From Buddleja alternifolia (taxonomy: Eukaryota; Streptophyta; Magnoliopsida; Lamiales; Scrophulariaceae), in assembly GCA_019426215.1 (NCBI GenBank), contig CM033396.1, positions 26,117,101 to 26,181,100 on the forward strand: 64,000 bases of DNA, written 5' to 3'. Shown here one piece after another: positions 1 to 11,856 of this stretch. Position 1 is the stretch's first letter, and each line of letters starts with the position of its first letter. The position numbers were made by a program, and so were the translations under genes. Below the pieces are notes generated by a model. It searched no databases. It saw only the letters and a program-made list of their open reading frames with translations, and had not been told where the DNA came from.

Positions 1-56
1 CACCAATTGGATCCAAAAGCACATAAAACTACAAATAAATTAAAGCATCACGATAT

Positions 57-832
57 AAAGTTTTTGGAGCTTCTCGGTTGTGCAGAAAGTTGTGCGCGTT
101 TTCACGAGAAAATTCATAACTAATTGTAGAAAGCTCGGATTCATGAACCGCTTTCTTCCTATGAAACTAGACACATTGGGCTATCTACAAATATATCTCA
201 CATACTCAGTAGATGTCTATAAAAAAGCATATTTGTATTCAAAGTTAGAGAAAAATATGTCAATTTTCAAAACAGCTGTGCGCGTTTTCACGAGAGAATT
301 CATAACTAATTGTAGAAAGCTCGGATTCATGAACCGTTTTCTTACTATGAAACTAGACACATAGGGATATCACACATATGTCTCACATACTCAGTAGATA
401 TCTAGAACAAAGCAGATTTGTATTCAAAGTTAGTGAAACATCTGTCATTTTTTACTAAATTTGAATGCAAATCTGATTTTTTCTATGCATCTCATGAGTA
501 TTTTCGATATATGTATGTATATCCCTATGTGTCTAGTTTCATATGAATAAAACGGTTCATGAATCGGAGCTTTCTACAATGAGTTATGAATTTTCTCGTG
601 AAGACGCGCACAGCTATTTTGAAAATTGACAGATTTTTCTCTAACTTTTAATACAAATATGCTTTTTCTTAGACATCTACTGAGTATGTGAGATATATGT
701 GTGGATAGCCCTATGTGTCTAGTTTCATAGGAAGAAAACGGTTCATGAATCCGAGCTTTCTACAATTAGTTATGAATTTTCTTGTGAAGACTCGCACAGC
801 TTTCTGCACAACCGAGAAGCTCCAAAAACTTT
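57..832. mobile_element. Foldback element with duplicated arms
   Basis: The two ends are an almost perfect inverted repeat: AAAGTTTTTGGAGCTTCTCG at 57 and its complement ending at 832. The homology covers essentially the whole element, about 370 bp per arm around a short centre near 430-480. Each arm itself contains two direct copies of an approximately 190-bp unit (about 83-270 and 272-440 on the left, mirrored on the right), so the order is unit, unit, inverted unit, inverted unit. It lies inside CACTA element A. I saw no clear target duplication. The apparent reading frame across 80-364 is simply the repeated unit translated and is not a gene. Confidence 0.75.
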
Positions 833-1369
833 CCAAAAAAGGAATTATTTTGACCTAAAAGGATTTAAGTGAGACAAAATTATTACTTTAGGGACGGTAG
901 CGTAACAAATCTTAGTTTAGGGACGTAAGTGAGACAAATTAAATACTTTAGGGACTATAAGTGACATTTGTCCTTAAAATAACATATATATAACAAAAAT
1001 CCACATTATATAATTAACAAAACCAATTAATATAATCAACTATAACATAACAACAATCCACATTATAACATAGTCAACTAGAACATAATAACAAAAATCC
1101 ACTATATAATTTATAAAACCCCAATTAACATAACATGATATATATAACAATAATTAACAAATTAACATATAACCTACATTATATACATCACAAAATCCTA
1201 ATTAACATAACATTAATATATAACAAACAAGAAATTAACACATAACCTACATTATATAAATTAAATCACAAAACCCCAACACCTATATACAAACATAAAC
1301 CTAAAATTAATATATACATAATATATATATATAACATAACATATATAAACATATATATATATATACCTA
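833..1369. other. AT-rich non-coding interior of CACTA element A
   Basis: 833-975 contains three spaced copies of a TTTAGGGAC-type motif, typical of the ends of small plant DNA transposons. 975-1369 is low-complexity AACATATA/CACATTATA sequence matching the corresponding part of element C at 12640-13000. No gene is visible. Confidence 0.6.
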
Positions 1370-1661
1370 TAAAGAGAGAGAGGAGGAGTGTATGGTGGGT
1401 CACGGCGGCGGCTGCTTGGGCGGCGGTGGCGGCGGTTTGGGGTGGTGGTGGAGGTGGTGGCGACGGGACGGGGGCGGGGCCGGTTAGCTTGAGAGTGAGA
1501 GAGAGAGAGAGTATAGAGAGAGAGAGTAGAGTATAGAGAGAGAGATCGAGCAGAGAGATAGAGAAAAATCGAATGGGGCGGCGGCGGCGGATTGTGGTGG
1601 TGGTGGAGACGGTGGCGACGTGGGGGCGGGGGCGGGGGCTTGAGAGTGAGAGAGAGAGTAG

Positions 1662-1697
<36 letters not shown>

Positions 1698-1750
1698 TAG
1701 AGAGAGAGAGAGTAGAGAGAAATGAGAGGGGGAGATCGGATTTTGGGGGG
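1369..1750. repeat. GA-rich and GGN-rich leader of CACTA element A
   Basis: Long (GA)n microsatellite runs alternate with GGCGGCGGT-type trinucleotides. The same composition occurs at the equivalent place in element C (13005-13330) and again next to the second gene of element C (8185-8320). This appears to be a family-specific 5' leader, not a coding sequence. Confidence 0.65.
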
Positions 1751-1784
1751 AAAAAGGGGGGGAATTTTTTTTTTTTTAATTACT

Positions 1785-2080
1785 TATTGTAGCGGTTCGA
1801 TACTGAACCGCTATAACCGGTTTATTCCAGTTATAGCGGTTCGGTACTGAACCGCTATAACTGGGATAAACCGGTTATAGCGGTTCAGTATTGAACCGCT
1901 ATAAAAAAAAAAATTATTTCGGTTCGACTTATAATAGCGGTTTTTTATCGAACCGCTGTAATAGGTCCAAAACTATTACAGCGGTTCGATAAAAAACCGC
2001 TGTAATAAGTCTCTCCGTTCAGCGGTTTTCAAAAAACCGCTGTAAAATGTGCGCTGTAACAAGTCTTTTCTGTACTAGTG
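1785..2080. repeat. Subterminal repeats of CACTA element A
   Basis: Many direct and inverted copies of a 12-15 bp unit (TAGCGGTTC.. / ..GAACCGCTATAA) are arranged as back-to-back hairpins. In En/Spm elements such repeats are the binding sites for the element-encoded TnpA-like protein; that role here is inferred from family knowledge. Confidence 0.8.
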
Positions 2081-2131
2081 AAACTAGTTACGCAAAACAA
2101 ATTTTAAACTTATCTTTTGAATGCTTCTTAG

Positions 2132-2830
2132 GGGACATTGGTTGTTGCTTGCAATTGATCCATTTCAAGAGGTTGTTTACTATCTGGATTCTTTGCATGG
2201 TGAACCAGATTACCGAGATGATATGACACAAAAAATTAATCAGTAAGTTTTTCATTCAATCAATGTATCCATTATATTTAATATTTTTTTAAAGTGTATA
2301 TTTATTTCACATAATTGCTTGTTTTTGACATATTTCCTTGTTTTTTATATTTTTTTATAAGGCTGTGCACATATTTCGTGCAAATCGCAACAACCATTCC
2401 AAGAAATCCAAAAACGCGGCCTGTCAATGGTTTAAAATAAAGGTTAGCGTTTTCTAGTTTCAAGAGATTATATATTCATATAGAAGTTAGTGTTCTAATA
2501 CAACGTAACTTTGATTACTTTTGTAGTGCCCCCGACAGACAAACGAGGTGGATTGTGGCTACTTCGTTATGAGATTCATGAAAGAGGTTATTAGCCACAG
2601 ACAATTTATAATCCCAACAGCGGTATGCATAATCCTAATATATACTTAATTTCTATTCCTTTTGAATTTATTAAACCTTTGGTAGGTAATTGAAACGTCA
2701 TTTCAGTTTGCAATTAATCTTTATATATATCTTGCAGTACTTTCATGATTCTCAATCCTTCTATACTCAAGAGCAAATTGATGAAGTACCCTACGAAGTG
2801 GCACGTTGCATTTTCTTAGCAGCTCCTTAG
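2132..2830 (+). pseudogene. Ulp1-like cysteine protease C-terminus of CACTA element B
   Basis: Four exons with GT..AG borders can be read: 2132-2242, 2362-2442, 2527-2622 and 2738-2830 (stop TAG). The peptide has the hallmarks of the Ulp1/C48 protease fold: G-H-W with the catalytic His in the first exon, and Q-T-N-E-V-D-C-G-Y with the catalytic Cys in the third. Plant CACTA elements often fuse such a domain to their second protein. The N-terminal part is missing because element A is inserted in the upstream intron. The acceptor of the second exon reads TAAG|GCTG and gives the wrong phase compared with element C, which has an additional T there, so this copy is probably already broken. It is the same gene as the minus-strand one in element C. 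Confidence 0.75.
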
Positions 2831-3063
2831 AAATTAGGTAATGTATTTTTTGTACATTGTGACTTGTTGTAAATTGTGATTTGACTTATTGTATTTAAAT
2901 TGTCATGAGTAATTTAATTAGTTGATTGTAAATTAGCATGTGATCATTTGTTGGAGATTATAACATTTTGTTGTTGGAGAAAAAAGATGGTAATATTGAA
3001 GTTTGGGGTGGTTGTTGTTTATGCTGAATATGTTTTACTGTGTACTTAAAATTTGTTGGGTTG
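2831..3063. other. 3' flank of Ulp1-like gene, non-coding
   Basis: AT-rich sequence between the stop codon of the protease remnant and the retroposed insertion. 3049-3063 is the left copy of a 15-bp target duplication (AAATTTGTTGGGTTG). Nothing else is recognisable. Confidence 0.6.
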
Positions 3064-3661
3064 ATCACATGGTATAAAACTTTAGGCCTCTCTCTCTCAT
3101 CATCTCTCTTTAAACCCTAGCCTCCTTTTTCTTCTATTTTCCTTCGTCGGCGATGGCTTGGTGAAGCAGTCCTCTACTTCACCACTGTTACCACCACCAT
3201 TGTCGACGGATTGGGTTGGAACACCCTTCTTCAAGTTGTACATCATATCTTCAAATCTGAGGAGACGGATATGGATCTAAAGACACATCTCCAAATTTAA
3301 CGAGACGGATATGAATCTAAAGAGACAGAGACAAATCTGACGAGATGAAGATGGGTGATACTTAAGTTTTTAAATTTATATAGCGTTTTAGATATTTTAT
3401 TTAGTATTTTATTTTTTCTCTCGTATGAGAGTTTGCTTTCTCTCTCGAATGAGAGTTTAATCTCTCCTTGAATAGGAGTTGCACAAAAATTTTCTTGTGT
3501 TCGTTTGTGAGTTTTTAAAATTTGTTATTTTCAAGAACCTGATAGTTGGTGTTTCAGATGTGTGTTACTACATCATTTGAGTCGATATGAATTGTATTGT
3601 TCCAGGCGTTGTAAACTTTCGATTGAATGATATATAAAACTATTTTTTCTTCAAAAAAAAG
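3064..3661 (+). mobile_element. Retroposed sequence with 15-bp target duplication and A-tail
   Basis: A 598-bp insert is flanked by identical 15-bp direct repeats AAATTTGTTGGGTTG (3049-3063 and 3662-3676) and ends in an A-run (3653-3660). These are the marks of target-primed retrotransposition. The insert has no long reading frame. It includes a CT-rich leader with AAACCCTAGCC (3095-3125) and imperfect repeats of GAGACGGATATG (about 3260-3310). No tRNA-like A/B box is evident, so it may be a processed copy of an unidentified mRNA rather than a standard SINE. Confidence 0.7.
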
Positions 3662-3739
3662 AAATTTGTTGGGTTGGTTTATTGAATATTACTGTACTGG
3701 AATATTACCACAATAAGGTGCAAAATATAAAAAAGAAAA

Positions 3740-3969
3740 AAGTAATCCGACCCTATTACAGCGGTTCAGCTGTAACCGCTGTCATAGGGTTCAAAAAATA
3801 AAATAAAAAAAATTAATTCGAACCTATGACAACGGTTTGGCCAGAACGGTTTAGCCTGAACTGCTGTCATAGGTTGGAATAAAAAAAAATTATTCTTTGA
3901 ACCCTATGACAGCGGTTCCGGCTGAAATCCGTCATAGAGTTCACCCTATTACAGCGGTTTTTATGGAAC
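3740..3969. repeat. Subterminal repeats of CACTA element B
   Basis: Direct and inverted copies of CTATTACAGCGGTT / AACCGCTGTCATAGG. The array is interrupted at 3969/3970 by element C and resumes at 13562-13655. 3967-3969 (AAC) is the left target duplication of element C, and 13562-13564 is the right one. Confidence 0.8.
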
Positions 3970-3984
3970 CACTACTACAGAAAT

Positions 3985-4250
3985 GACCTATTACAGCAGT
4001 TTTTTTTTACCTATTACAACACTTTTAACCGCTGTAACAGGTACCATTGTAATTGGTTAGACCAATTACAACGGTTTTTGAACCGCTGTAATAGGGACCA
4101 ATTACAGCGGTTCCGAAAAAAACCGCTATAATAGGTAACCTGTTATAGCGATTTTTCACAAAACCGCTATAATAGGTTTTACCTATTTTGGTGGTTTTGT
4201 GAAAACCCGCGGTTTTGTGAAAAACCGCTATAATAGGTGTATTTTTTATT
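3985..4250. repeat. Left subterminal repeats of CACTA element C
   Basis: At least ten copies of a unit ACCTATTACAGCGGTT in both orientations form adjacent hairpins. They are followed by an unrelated AT-rich tract of about 300 bp (4255-4555) without a gene, which is the 3' flank of the second gene. Confidence 0.8.
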
Positions 4251-4558
4251 TCTTTTTAATTTTTTTTCTTGCTGTACTGTACAAAATTTATTGTAACCAG
4301 CTTTCCACAAGCTCAAAATTCAACACACTAACACAACAAACCATAAAATCAATTCAACAAAAACAACAAACGTGAAACCCAAAATTAACTTCACCAAATT
4401 AAATGATCATCTCTAACAACAAAAACCAACAAATGTATTGTTCCAATTCGCATAATCTCCAACAAATCAAATTTTACGTATAATCTCCAACAACTGATAA
4501 CGAGTTTACAATCAATTAAATACAACAAATCAAATAAAAATTTACAACAATTTACAAC

Positions 4559-6349
4559 TTACACCATACTAAAAGCGCATTGGAAAATGTATTGTGCCAA
4601 TTCGCCACGTACTTCATCAAGTTGCTCTATAGAGTAAGTGACGTATTGACAATCAGGAAATTACTGCACGATAGAGATTGAAAACACAACAAAGGTTTAA
4701 TAACTTTTAAAGGGAAATTAGAATTTGATAATGAGTATTAATTAGGATTATGCATACCGCTGGTGGGATTGTAGATTCGCCGTGGATAATAATATCCTTC
4801 ATGAATTTCATAACAAAGAATCCACAATCTTTGTCGTTTAACTGCATGGGGCACTACAAAATTGAAATAAAAAATTGTATTAGAACAATAACGTTTATAC
4901 GAATAATCTCTCGAAAATATAAAATTACACTAACCTTTATAGAAATCCATTTACAGGCCATTTTTTTGGATATGGCCTTTTGGGTGTTACAATTTGCACT
5001 AGACATCAACACAGCACTGTTAAAAATATCAAAAAAAACAAGGAAAGATGTCAATATCAAGCAAATATATATGTGAAATCTAGGAAGCTATATACACTTT
5101 AAAATTAATATTAAATATAATGAATACATTGATTGAATGAAAAACTTACTGATTGGTTGTTTCTTTCATATCAGGTCGGTTATTCGAATCAACGTGCAAA
5201 GAATCCAGATAATAAACGATCTTTTTAATTGGATCAATCACAAGCAACACCCAATGTCCCCTAAATTAAAAAGCATTCAAAAGATAAGTTCAAAATTAGT
5301 TTTGCGTACGTAACAAATTTTACAAAATAAAGTTGGGTGTTTAGTAATTCACCCGGTGTTGTAAGGTGCAATAAACAACTTCCGTCTGCGCAATCTTTCA
5401 TGGAATTTGTTATATATTGCGCTTGTAAGATACGCTGAGAGGGATTAATACCTGCTCCCGCAACTATAGTATGTGGGCTAAGGAACCCGAAATTATTTGT
5501 TTTTTCTTCGGGGACCACGTACTTAGCCCACAAAGTCCTAAATTGAGCATAAAATAAATTTGAACAAGAAAATAAACATAGTTCAAATTAATGCAGTAAA
5601 ATAATTTAAAAACTAACTTTTTTTAATTCATACTTAAAAACTTACTTGATGTAAACTGAAATGATAGAGACTCCTATTTGTTCTTTGCGCAAAAAATGAC
5701 AGATCTCCTCCCGCCCAAGATACTCTTGATAGGGTTCGTTATTATAGATTGCCTCGGGAATGTTTATAGCGATCAATTGTTCAATAGGCATTATTTGCAG
5801 GTACCTTTCAAGAGTTACAAGTGGCTGAGGGAGTTGATCAGCTGTTACATCTGCTGCTCTGTCATCTTCACGTGAAGGGTTGGCCACAGGAGGTGTTCGT
5901 TTGACAGCTGAGTGCTTCGTCATCTCTGATTTATGTTTTCCAACTAATGATTTGGATTTTCCAAGAGACTATTTAAGCAAAGAAAACCAACGTGAATGTT
6001 ACAAATCAAAGTATATTTAGTAACCTTAAACAATTGTTATAATTTATTAATGGCTAGGTATTAATAATTACGTACCGATGCATCACTAACAGTGACAAGA
6101 CTCTTAGGCCAAGCAACAATGTATCCTACAGCCTCAGAAACTGTGAACACTCCTTCATCAGCGAGAGGGACTGGTAGGGGTGCAATATCTTCAACTGCAA
6201 TTTCAATCATCACTTTCACAAGGTGGGTGGGTAATGGAAGTGTATGCACCGTTCTATCATCTGGTCGATTGTACATTTGTCTTTTAGCCACCAAACGATA
6301 AGACGGTGTTGAAAGTGACAATTGACAGGGCGCCACAACCTACATATAT

Positions 6350-6387
<38 letters not shown>

Positions 6388-7863
6388 ATTATATTAGAAA
6401 AAATTGTGTATTTTAATGAATTGCAAGTTATATGATCACTTAATAATTTCATATCATTACATGAGGAAGGTTCTTAACTGGATCTGGGCAGCTATCTTTC
6501 AAAGAGACCGCCTCATCTTCATGTGGCTGCTGCGACCCAGACGCCTTATGCTCGTCAAACTCGCGTCGCAATGAGGATAGTGATGCAGTGAGCATGTGCA
6601 CCATGTTTTTCAAGTTATCAATCTCCTCATCTTTAGAAGGCTTTTTGTCAATAAAATAGTGTTTTTGTGATACCCCAAAGCCTACTCCCCTAACGCGACC
6701 CGAATGCTCCTTCTTGTTAAGAGCTTTAACCAATATATCATTGCGGGTCCTCTCGCTTCCACTATTGCTACCCTCCTGTGATAAGCACTCCTGTAATAAT
6801 ACATTTAAAAATTAGTGAACTTTGCTCTTATAAAAAAATTTCAAAAAAAACATACAACACATGATATAGCTAAAATTGAAAATAACTCACAATTTCATGC
6901 GCTACTCTTTTAACATTGACATTATCAATGTTATGCTGGCTGTCAAAATGTGCAATCCTCTACACGAGTGCTCGTGTCATGTCTGAGGGGTCTGACCCAG
7001 CTTCCTTTCGCTTTTCCATCTATATTATGATTAAATATATATATATATATATTAACAAGGAATTTTTATTAGAAAACTTGTAATGATTCACTGTTAAACG
7101 AACTACATACCTCAATTTGCTCCAGTTGAGCATATCCAACACGTGATTTCCTATAGGGATATTCAGGGTCCTTTGCTCTTTCCTGATTGTCCCTACTTAA
7201 TTGTTGTTCATTACATAATCAAAGCATTAGTCAATGTTCATATAAACGCAATATGCAACAAATGAAACCGTAAATTAAAATAATTACCAGGAAAGGTTCA
7301 CTTTTCCGATATGTAAAAACGCTGTCCAATCTTCTTGAGATATATTATATTTTTGGGGTGGGCTGGAATTAATATTCCCATTATCATCCTCTACCCACAC
7401 TCTGCTCAAGAAGCTCCTGAAGTTTTGCGCTAGCTTTCCAGTTTCGGCCATGACAAATTTTTGTCTGCTTTCTTCAATATCAAAGGCCAACTATGAAAAA
7501 CAAACAACAAAGTATATATGAAATTATAATTTTGAGAAAATTGAATAAACAAAAAATACATTAACTAATTAATTAGAAACATGATAATAACCAACTTACA
7601 GCTATTTCATTCCAAATTGCTGATTTTGTTGCTTCCGAGACGTGTCGCCAATCACTGATGGTAATCGGCACCCTATCACGAGCTATGACTCCAATGTAAC
7701 CAACAAATGTTGATTTATTTGGGTCAATTGGTTGGCCATTCCGATTCCAGCCGACTGGTAGCTTTAAGCCTTTACTGCTGGCATTTATGACTTTTGTCAT
7801 TGCTGCGATACCTCTACGTATTTCATTTTCAACACGTTTGTTTGAAGCAGCCCTAGAATCCAT
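4559..7863 (-). pseudogene. CACTA second protein: DUF8039-like and Ulp1-like protease domains
   Basis: Read on the minus strand from ATG at 7863, exons with GT..AG borders and matching phase are 7863-7600, 7490-7288, 7195-7111, 7019-6891, 6790-6461, 6339-6076, 5968-5646, 5537-5353, about 5260-5150, 5016-4935, 4853-4758 and 4663-4559. The early exons resemble the TNP1/TnpA-type DNA-binding protein of plant CACTA elements. The 6790-6461 exon holds a coiled-coil-like stretch. The 6339-6076 exon (..AVGYIVAWPKSLV..) matches what I know as DUF8039. The last four exons form a Ulp1/C48 protease with G-H-W and L-N-D-K-D-C-G. Two in-frame stops break it: TAG at 6962-6960, where a Trp is expected, and TAA at 4663-4661, where element B has Tyr. 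The junction 5353/5260 does not join in frame with canonical sites, so that intron is unresolved. Confidence 0.78.
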
Positions 7864-8420
7864 CGACCTACAGAAGCCAAAAATACAGAATTTAGATACC
7901 AAATATATAGTACCAAGTACCGCCACCATTATTATAGAAAAAATTCGGCAGAGTAACGACGCAAATTGTTTTATCAAGTTCTCGACTTAATCTTCCCCCA
8001 AAATTGCAAACAACAAAACCAATCCATCAATTCTTTCACAAAACCAATCAAATTTCACAAAACCATAAATGCATTAAACGATGTCAACAAAACAACACAT
8101 ATTGATCCAATCACGATACATAATCAAAATACATATCAACAAACACGCTATACTCATGATATGTATTCAAATAATAATACTCGTCATCATATAGAGAGAG
8201 CGAGAGAGAAGAAGCTTACGGTGGTGGTGGTGGTAGTGATGAAGGGGGCGGTGGTGGTCATAGAGGAGGAGGAGAGAGCGGTTGTGGCTGTGGCGGTGGT
8301 GGTGGTGGCGCCGGTATACAATATCGACCTACAAAAGCCAAAAATACAAAAGTTAGTTTCATTATGCAACAACATAATTTTTCAATTCATACACTAACAA
8401 GAGACGCCCTGACTCATACA
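7861..8420 (-). repeat. Internal copy of the element C leader upstream of its second gene
   Basis: 7931-8150 is closely similar to 12410-12600, including a TCTCGACTTAATCTTCCCCC block and a following ACCAATCCATCAATTC block. 8185-8320 is GA- and GGT-rich like the leader at 13005-13330. Two copies of a probable splice acceptor plus exon start (TTTTTGGCTTNTGTAG|GTCGAT on the minus strand) occur at about 8325-8345 and 7861-7885; the downstream one contains the second gene's start codon. The transposon therefore appears to have copied its promoter/leader in front of gene 2. Confidence 0.65.
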
Positions 8421-8611
8421 CTAACAAATGCTTATATGAAGAAAAGTTTAGGAAATAAGTATATCATATAATTATCACATAAGTTCAACTTCCTTTCATC
8501 ATTTTCTTTTTGTCGTTGACTTAGTAGTCTTTTGCTTCCCCCAGTACGACTCTTTCGCTTAGTACGTCAACGAACAGATGGATTAATCCATATCCCCTCT
8601 TGGTGATCTTG
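8421..8611. other. Short spacer between the two genes of element C
   Basis: AT-rich sequence between the leader copy and the stop codon of the transposase pseudogene. No feature is recognised. Confidence 0.5.
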
Positions 8612-11600
8612 TCACATATACAATTCATCATCACTGATATCCAAGTCACCATCACTATCAGTGGCTTGTGAATCACGTAAGATAGGATTTTCTCCATCAT
8701 CATCACTATATGAACTATCATCCTCAATACAAGTATTTTTGTTTGCCGATAAAACAATTGACCACCTCTTATCAATAGGATCGGTGACAAAAAACACTTG
8801 CGTAGCTTGTGACGCCAAAATGAAAGGTTCATCTTTGTAACCCACCCTCTCAAGGTCTACTCGAGTGAAGCCTATTTCACTATTATCGATACCATTTTTA
8901 TTGTCAGCCCACCTACACCCAAATACAGGCACCCGAAACCAACTATAATCCAGCTCCCATATATGTTCAATCACCCCATAATATGATAAATGAGCATAGA
9001 TGGGGTTATTATCTCTCGCACTTGAGATATGCATTGCTTGAGCTACAAGACTCACCCCACTATTCTACATTATACTCCGTTCATCTGGGTCTTTTGCATA
9101 GAATGTGTGACCATTTATACGATAACCTGAATGACAAAATACAAGTCTACCCGGTCCCATCGACAACCGTGTCAATTTATCTGAAACTGAAAGTGGATTC
9201 TCGTTCTGTTTCTCATGAATATGCTTTCGGAACCAATCAGAGAAACTCTTATTATGCTCTTTCGAAATCCAACTCTCATTTTTATTTGGATTTAATCTCC
9301 TAAGTTGATCCTTGTGCTCTTGAATATATGGCTCAACCTCATCGATGTTGTGGAGCACATATAGGTGTGCCTGATCCCTTTGTGTGTAAGGAACACTAAC
9401 TAATTGCTTTCCAAGTACGCTTTCTCCTTCTGTTCTCCCTCCCACAACATGAGACTTTGGAAGCTCTGCAACGTTAGAATTTTACAGATATTCTGTGCAA
9501 AATGTAATCGCTTCATCAACTATGTACCGTTCAACAATGCAACCTTCCGGTCGACTACGATTTTTCACGTAGCCTTTTAATACCTTCATATAACGCTCAG
9601 CTGGATACATAGATCTCATAAAAGTCGGTCCACATAGTTGTGTCTCTCTAACCAAGTGAATAGGTAGATGAGTCATTATATCAAAAAACGCTGGTGGAAA
9701 ATACATCTCAAGCTCGCACAAAGTGATGGCAATTTGTTTCTGAAGTGCAGGCAATTGTTCAAGATCAAACAACTTGCTCCACATTGCTTTAAAGAAGAAA
9801 CATAATGAGGTTATAGTTTCTCTCACCTTTTTTGGCAAAATGGCCCGTATAGCAATTGGTAGCAATGATCCATGATCACATGACAATCGTGAGTCTTCAT
9901 GTGCTTTAGCTTCAAGTCCTTCATTGACACAAGACTGCTAATGTTTGAAGAATACTGTTCTGGAACTTTCACTCCATTAAGAAACTCACATAATGTAACT
10001 TTTTCTTTCCTGGATAGAGTGTGAGCTGCTGGAGGCAAATAAGTATGTTTTCCCTTATTTGTTGGTGCCAATTTTTCTCTTATCTTCATTTCAACCAAGT
10101 CTAACCTTGCCTTTACGCCATCTTTTGTCTTACCGGGCACATTTAGAAGTGTACTAATGACACTATCAAATACATTTTTCTCAATATGCATAATATCAAG
10201 AAAATGTGTAACATGTAAAGACGTCCAATACGCCAACTCAAAGAAAATTGACCTTTTTTTCCACCCAGTTTTTGCACGCCCACCTGCAAAAGTCTTTCCA
10301 AATTTAACCTCCAAGTCTTTTATATTCTCAAACACTTCTTCACCAGTCAAGCACTTAGGAGCTCGGCCTTCTTCTATATTCCCATTGAAAGCTTTTTTCC
10401 ACCGACGATATCTATGGTTTCGATTTAGCCATCTCCGATGCCCTTGGAATGCATATTTCTGAGAGTGTATCAATCGATATTGATCTGTACTCTTGACACA
10501 TATGGGGCATCCACATTGGCCATGTACACCATATCCCTCGAGGTTTGCTCTTGCCTGAAAATCATTGATTGTTCCAAATAACATGACTCTGAGATTGAAA
10601 TTTTCTTCTCTGAACCCGTCATATACTTGAACACCGGTCTCCCACAATACCTTTAAATCCTCAATTAAAGGAGCCAAGTAGACATTTATATCATTTCCAG
10701 GTTGTTTCGGCCCAGAAATGAGTATAGGCATCATAATATGTTCTCACTTCATGCATCGCGATGGGGGGAGGTTGTAGATCATCAAAATCACCGGCCATGT
10801 ACTATGTGAGCTACTTTGCAAGCCATGAGGGTTCATGCCATCTGTAGCCAATAAAAGGCGAAGGTTTCTTGATTCTTCACCAAATTCAGGGAAATCATCA
10901 TCGATCTTTTTCCATTGTGGAGAATCTGAGGGGTGTCGAATCTTGTCATCTTCAATCCTTTCTTCAAGCCTTCTATCAGCATGCCATGTCAAGTCCTTGG
11001 CCAACTCTTTACTACTGTACATGCGCCTAAATTGTGGTATTATGGGCAAATACCACATGGTTTTGACATGAGCAGATCCGTTCTTCTTGTACCGCGAGGC
11101 GCCACATTTCGGACAAACCTTCGATGATGCGTAGTCAGTTCTAAACAATATGCAATCGTTGAGACAGGCATGTATCCTCTCATATCCCATGCCAATTGAG
11201 GTTAACATCTTATTAGCCTCATAAGTACGATTAGGTAACACATTATCCTCGGGTAGCATGTTTTTTAATAGATCAAATAAGTTTGTGAAACTCTTATCAC
11301 TCCACCCATTGTTGGCTTTTAACTTGTAGAGGTTTAGGACTGCTTTCAATCTTGTGAATTTACTACCACTATACAGTGGTGTCTTTGAATCACTTGTCAA
11401 ATTGTCAAACATCTTGGGACAATTTCGCAAATCCTCCTCAATCACATTTGTCATCTCCTCCAAACGATCAGGCTCATAATCATTCATGTCCAAATCCCGC
11501 GATCGATATGATGTACCACCCAAATCATCTGAGGTGACACTGCTCTCACCGTGTCTTGTCCAACGTGTGTAGCTTTTATCAATTCCATTACACACCAAAT

Positions 11601-11769
11601 GATCTTCTAATTCACGTGGACTAATTCTCTTTCCAAAATAACAACGTAAACACGGGCAACTGATTCTAGTCCGATCTGATGCATGCTCAATCGCAAAATT
11701 GATGAATTCTTTCACCCCTTTCTCATATTGCTCCGACATACGATCCGCTAATATCCAACTTCGATCCAT
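8612..11769 (-). pseudogene. Tnp2-type CACTA transposase, broken by stops and a frameshift
   Basis: The minus-strand protein starts at ATG 11769. In order it has a transposon-associated N-terminal domain (..SCPCLRCYFGKRIS..), the Tnp2/Transposase_21 catalytic region (..LISGPKQPGNDINVYLAPL.. near 10710), a DUF4218-like region (9886-9482) and a DUF4216-like C-terminus (..GYRINGHTFYAKD.. near 9100) ending in an acidic tail. This is the normal order of plant En/Spm transposases, which bind the terminal repeats and carry out cut-and-paste. At least four lesions are visible: TGA at 10746-10744, a frameshift between about 9885 and 9823, TAA at 9484-9482 and TAG at 9067-9065. No intron has to be assumed. 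It cannot make a full protein, but domain identity is clear. Confidence 0.88.
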
Positions 11770-11856
11770 CTTGATTCTGAATTAATTAAATTAAACAATT
11801 TTAATATCACTTCATAGTTGAATTAATTAAATAATTTTTATTTTAATTTAATTCCC

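Larger units (their letters stand above)
1..2080 (-). mobile_element. CACTA element A, right-hand (5') portion; left end outside window
   Basis: The right terminus reads ...CTGTACTAGTG at 2070-2080, i.e. a CACTA-type end when read on the minus strand. It is preceded by several subterminal repeats of the type AACCGCTATAA (1785-2080). The sequence is collinear with the 5' part of element C: 1-58 resembles about 12300-12400, the AT-rich AACATA-type tract 970-1370 resembles 12640-13000, and the GA/GGN-rich leader 1370-1750 resembles 13005-13330. No transposase is present in the visible part. It sits inside an intron of element B's Ulp1-like gene, because 2081 onward matches the intron end seen in element C near 5260-5310. 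Its left end and target duplication cannot be seen. Confidence 0.8.

Noticed and set aside
80..364. 94-codon frame with an internal repeat
   Set aside because: It is the repeated unit of a foldback element; no start context or conserved domain.
8187..8397. Small reading frames with polyvaline or polythreonine on both strands
   Set aside because: Translation of a GGT/ACC trinucleotide repeat in the duplicated leader.
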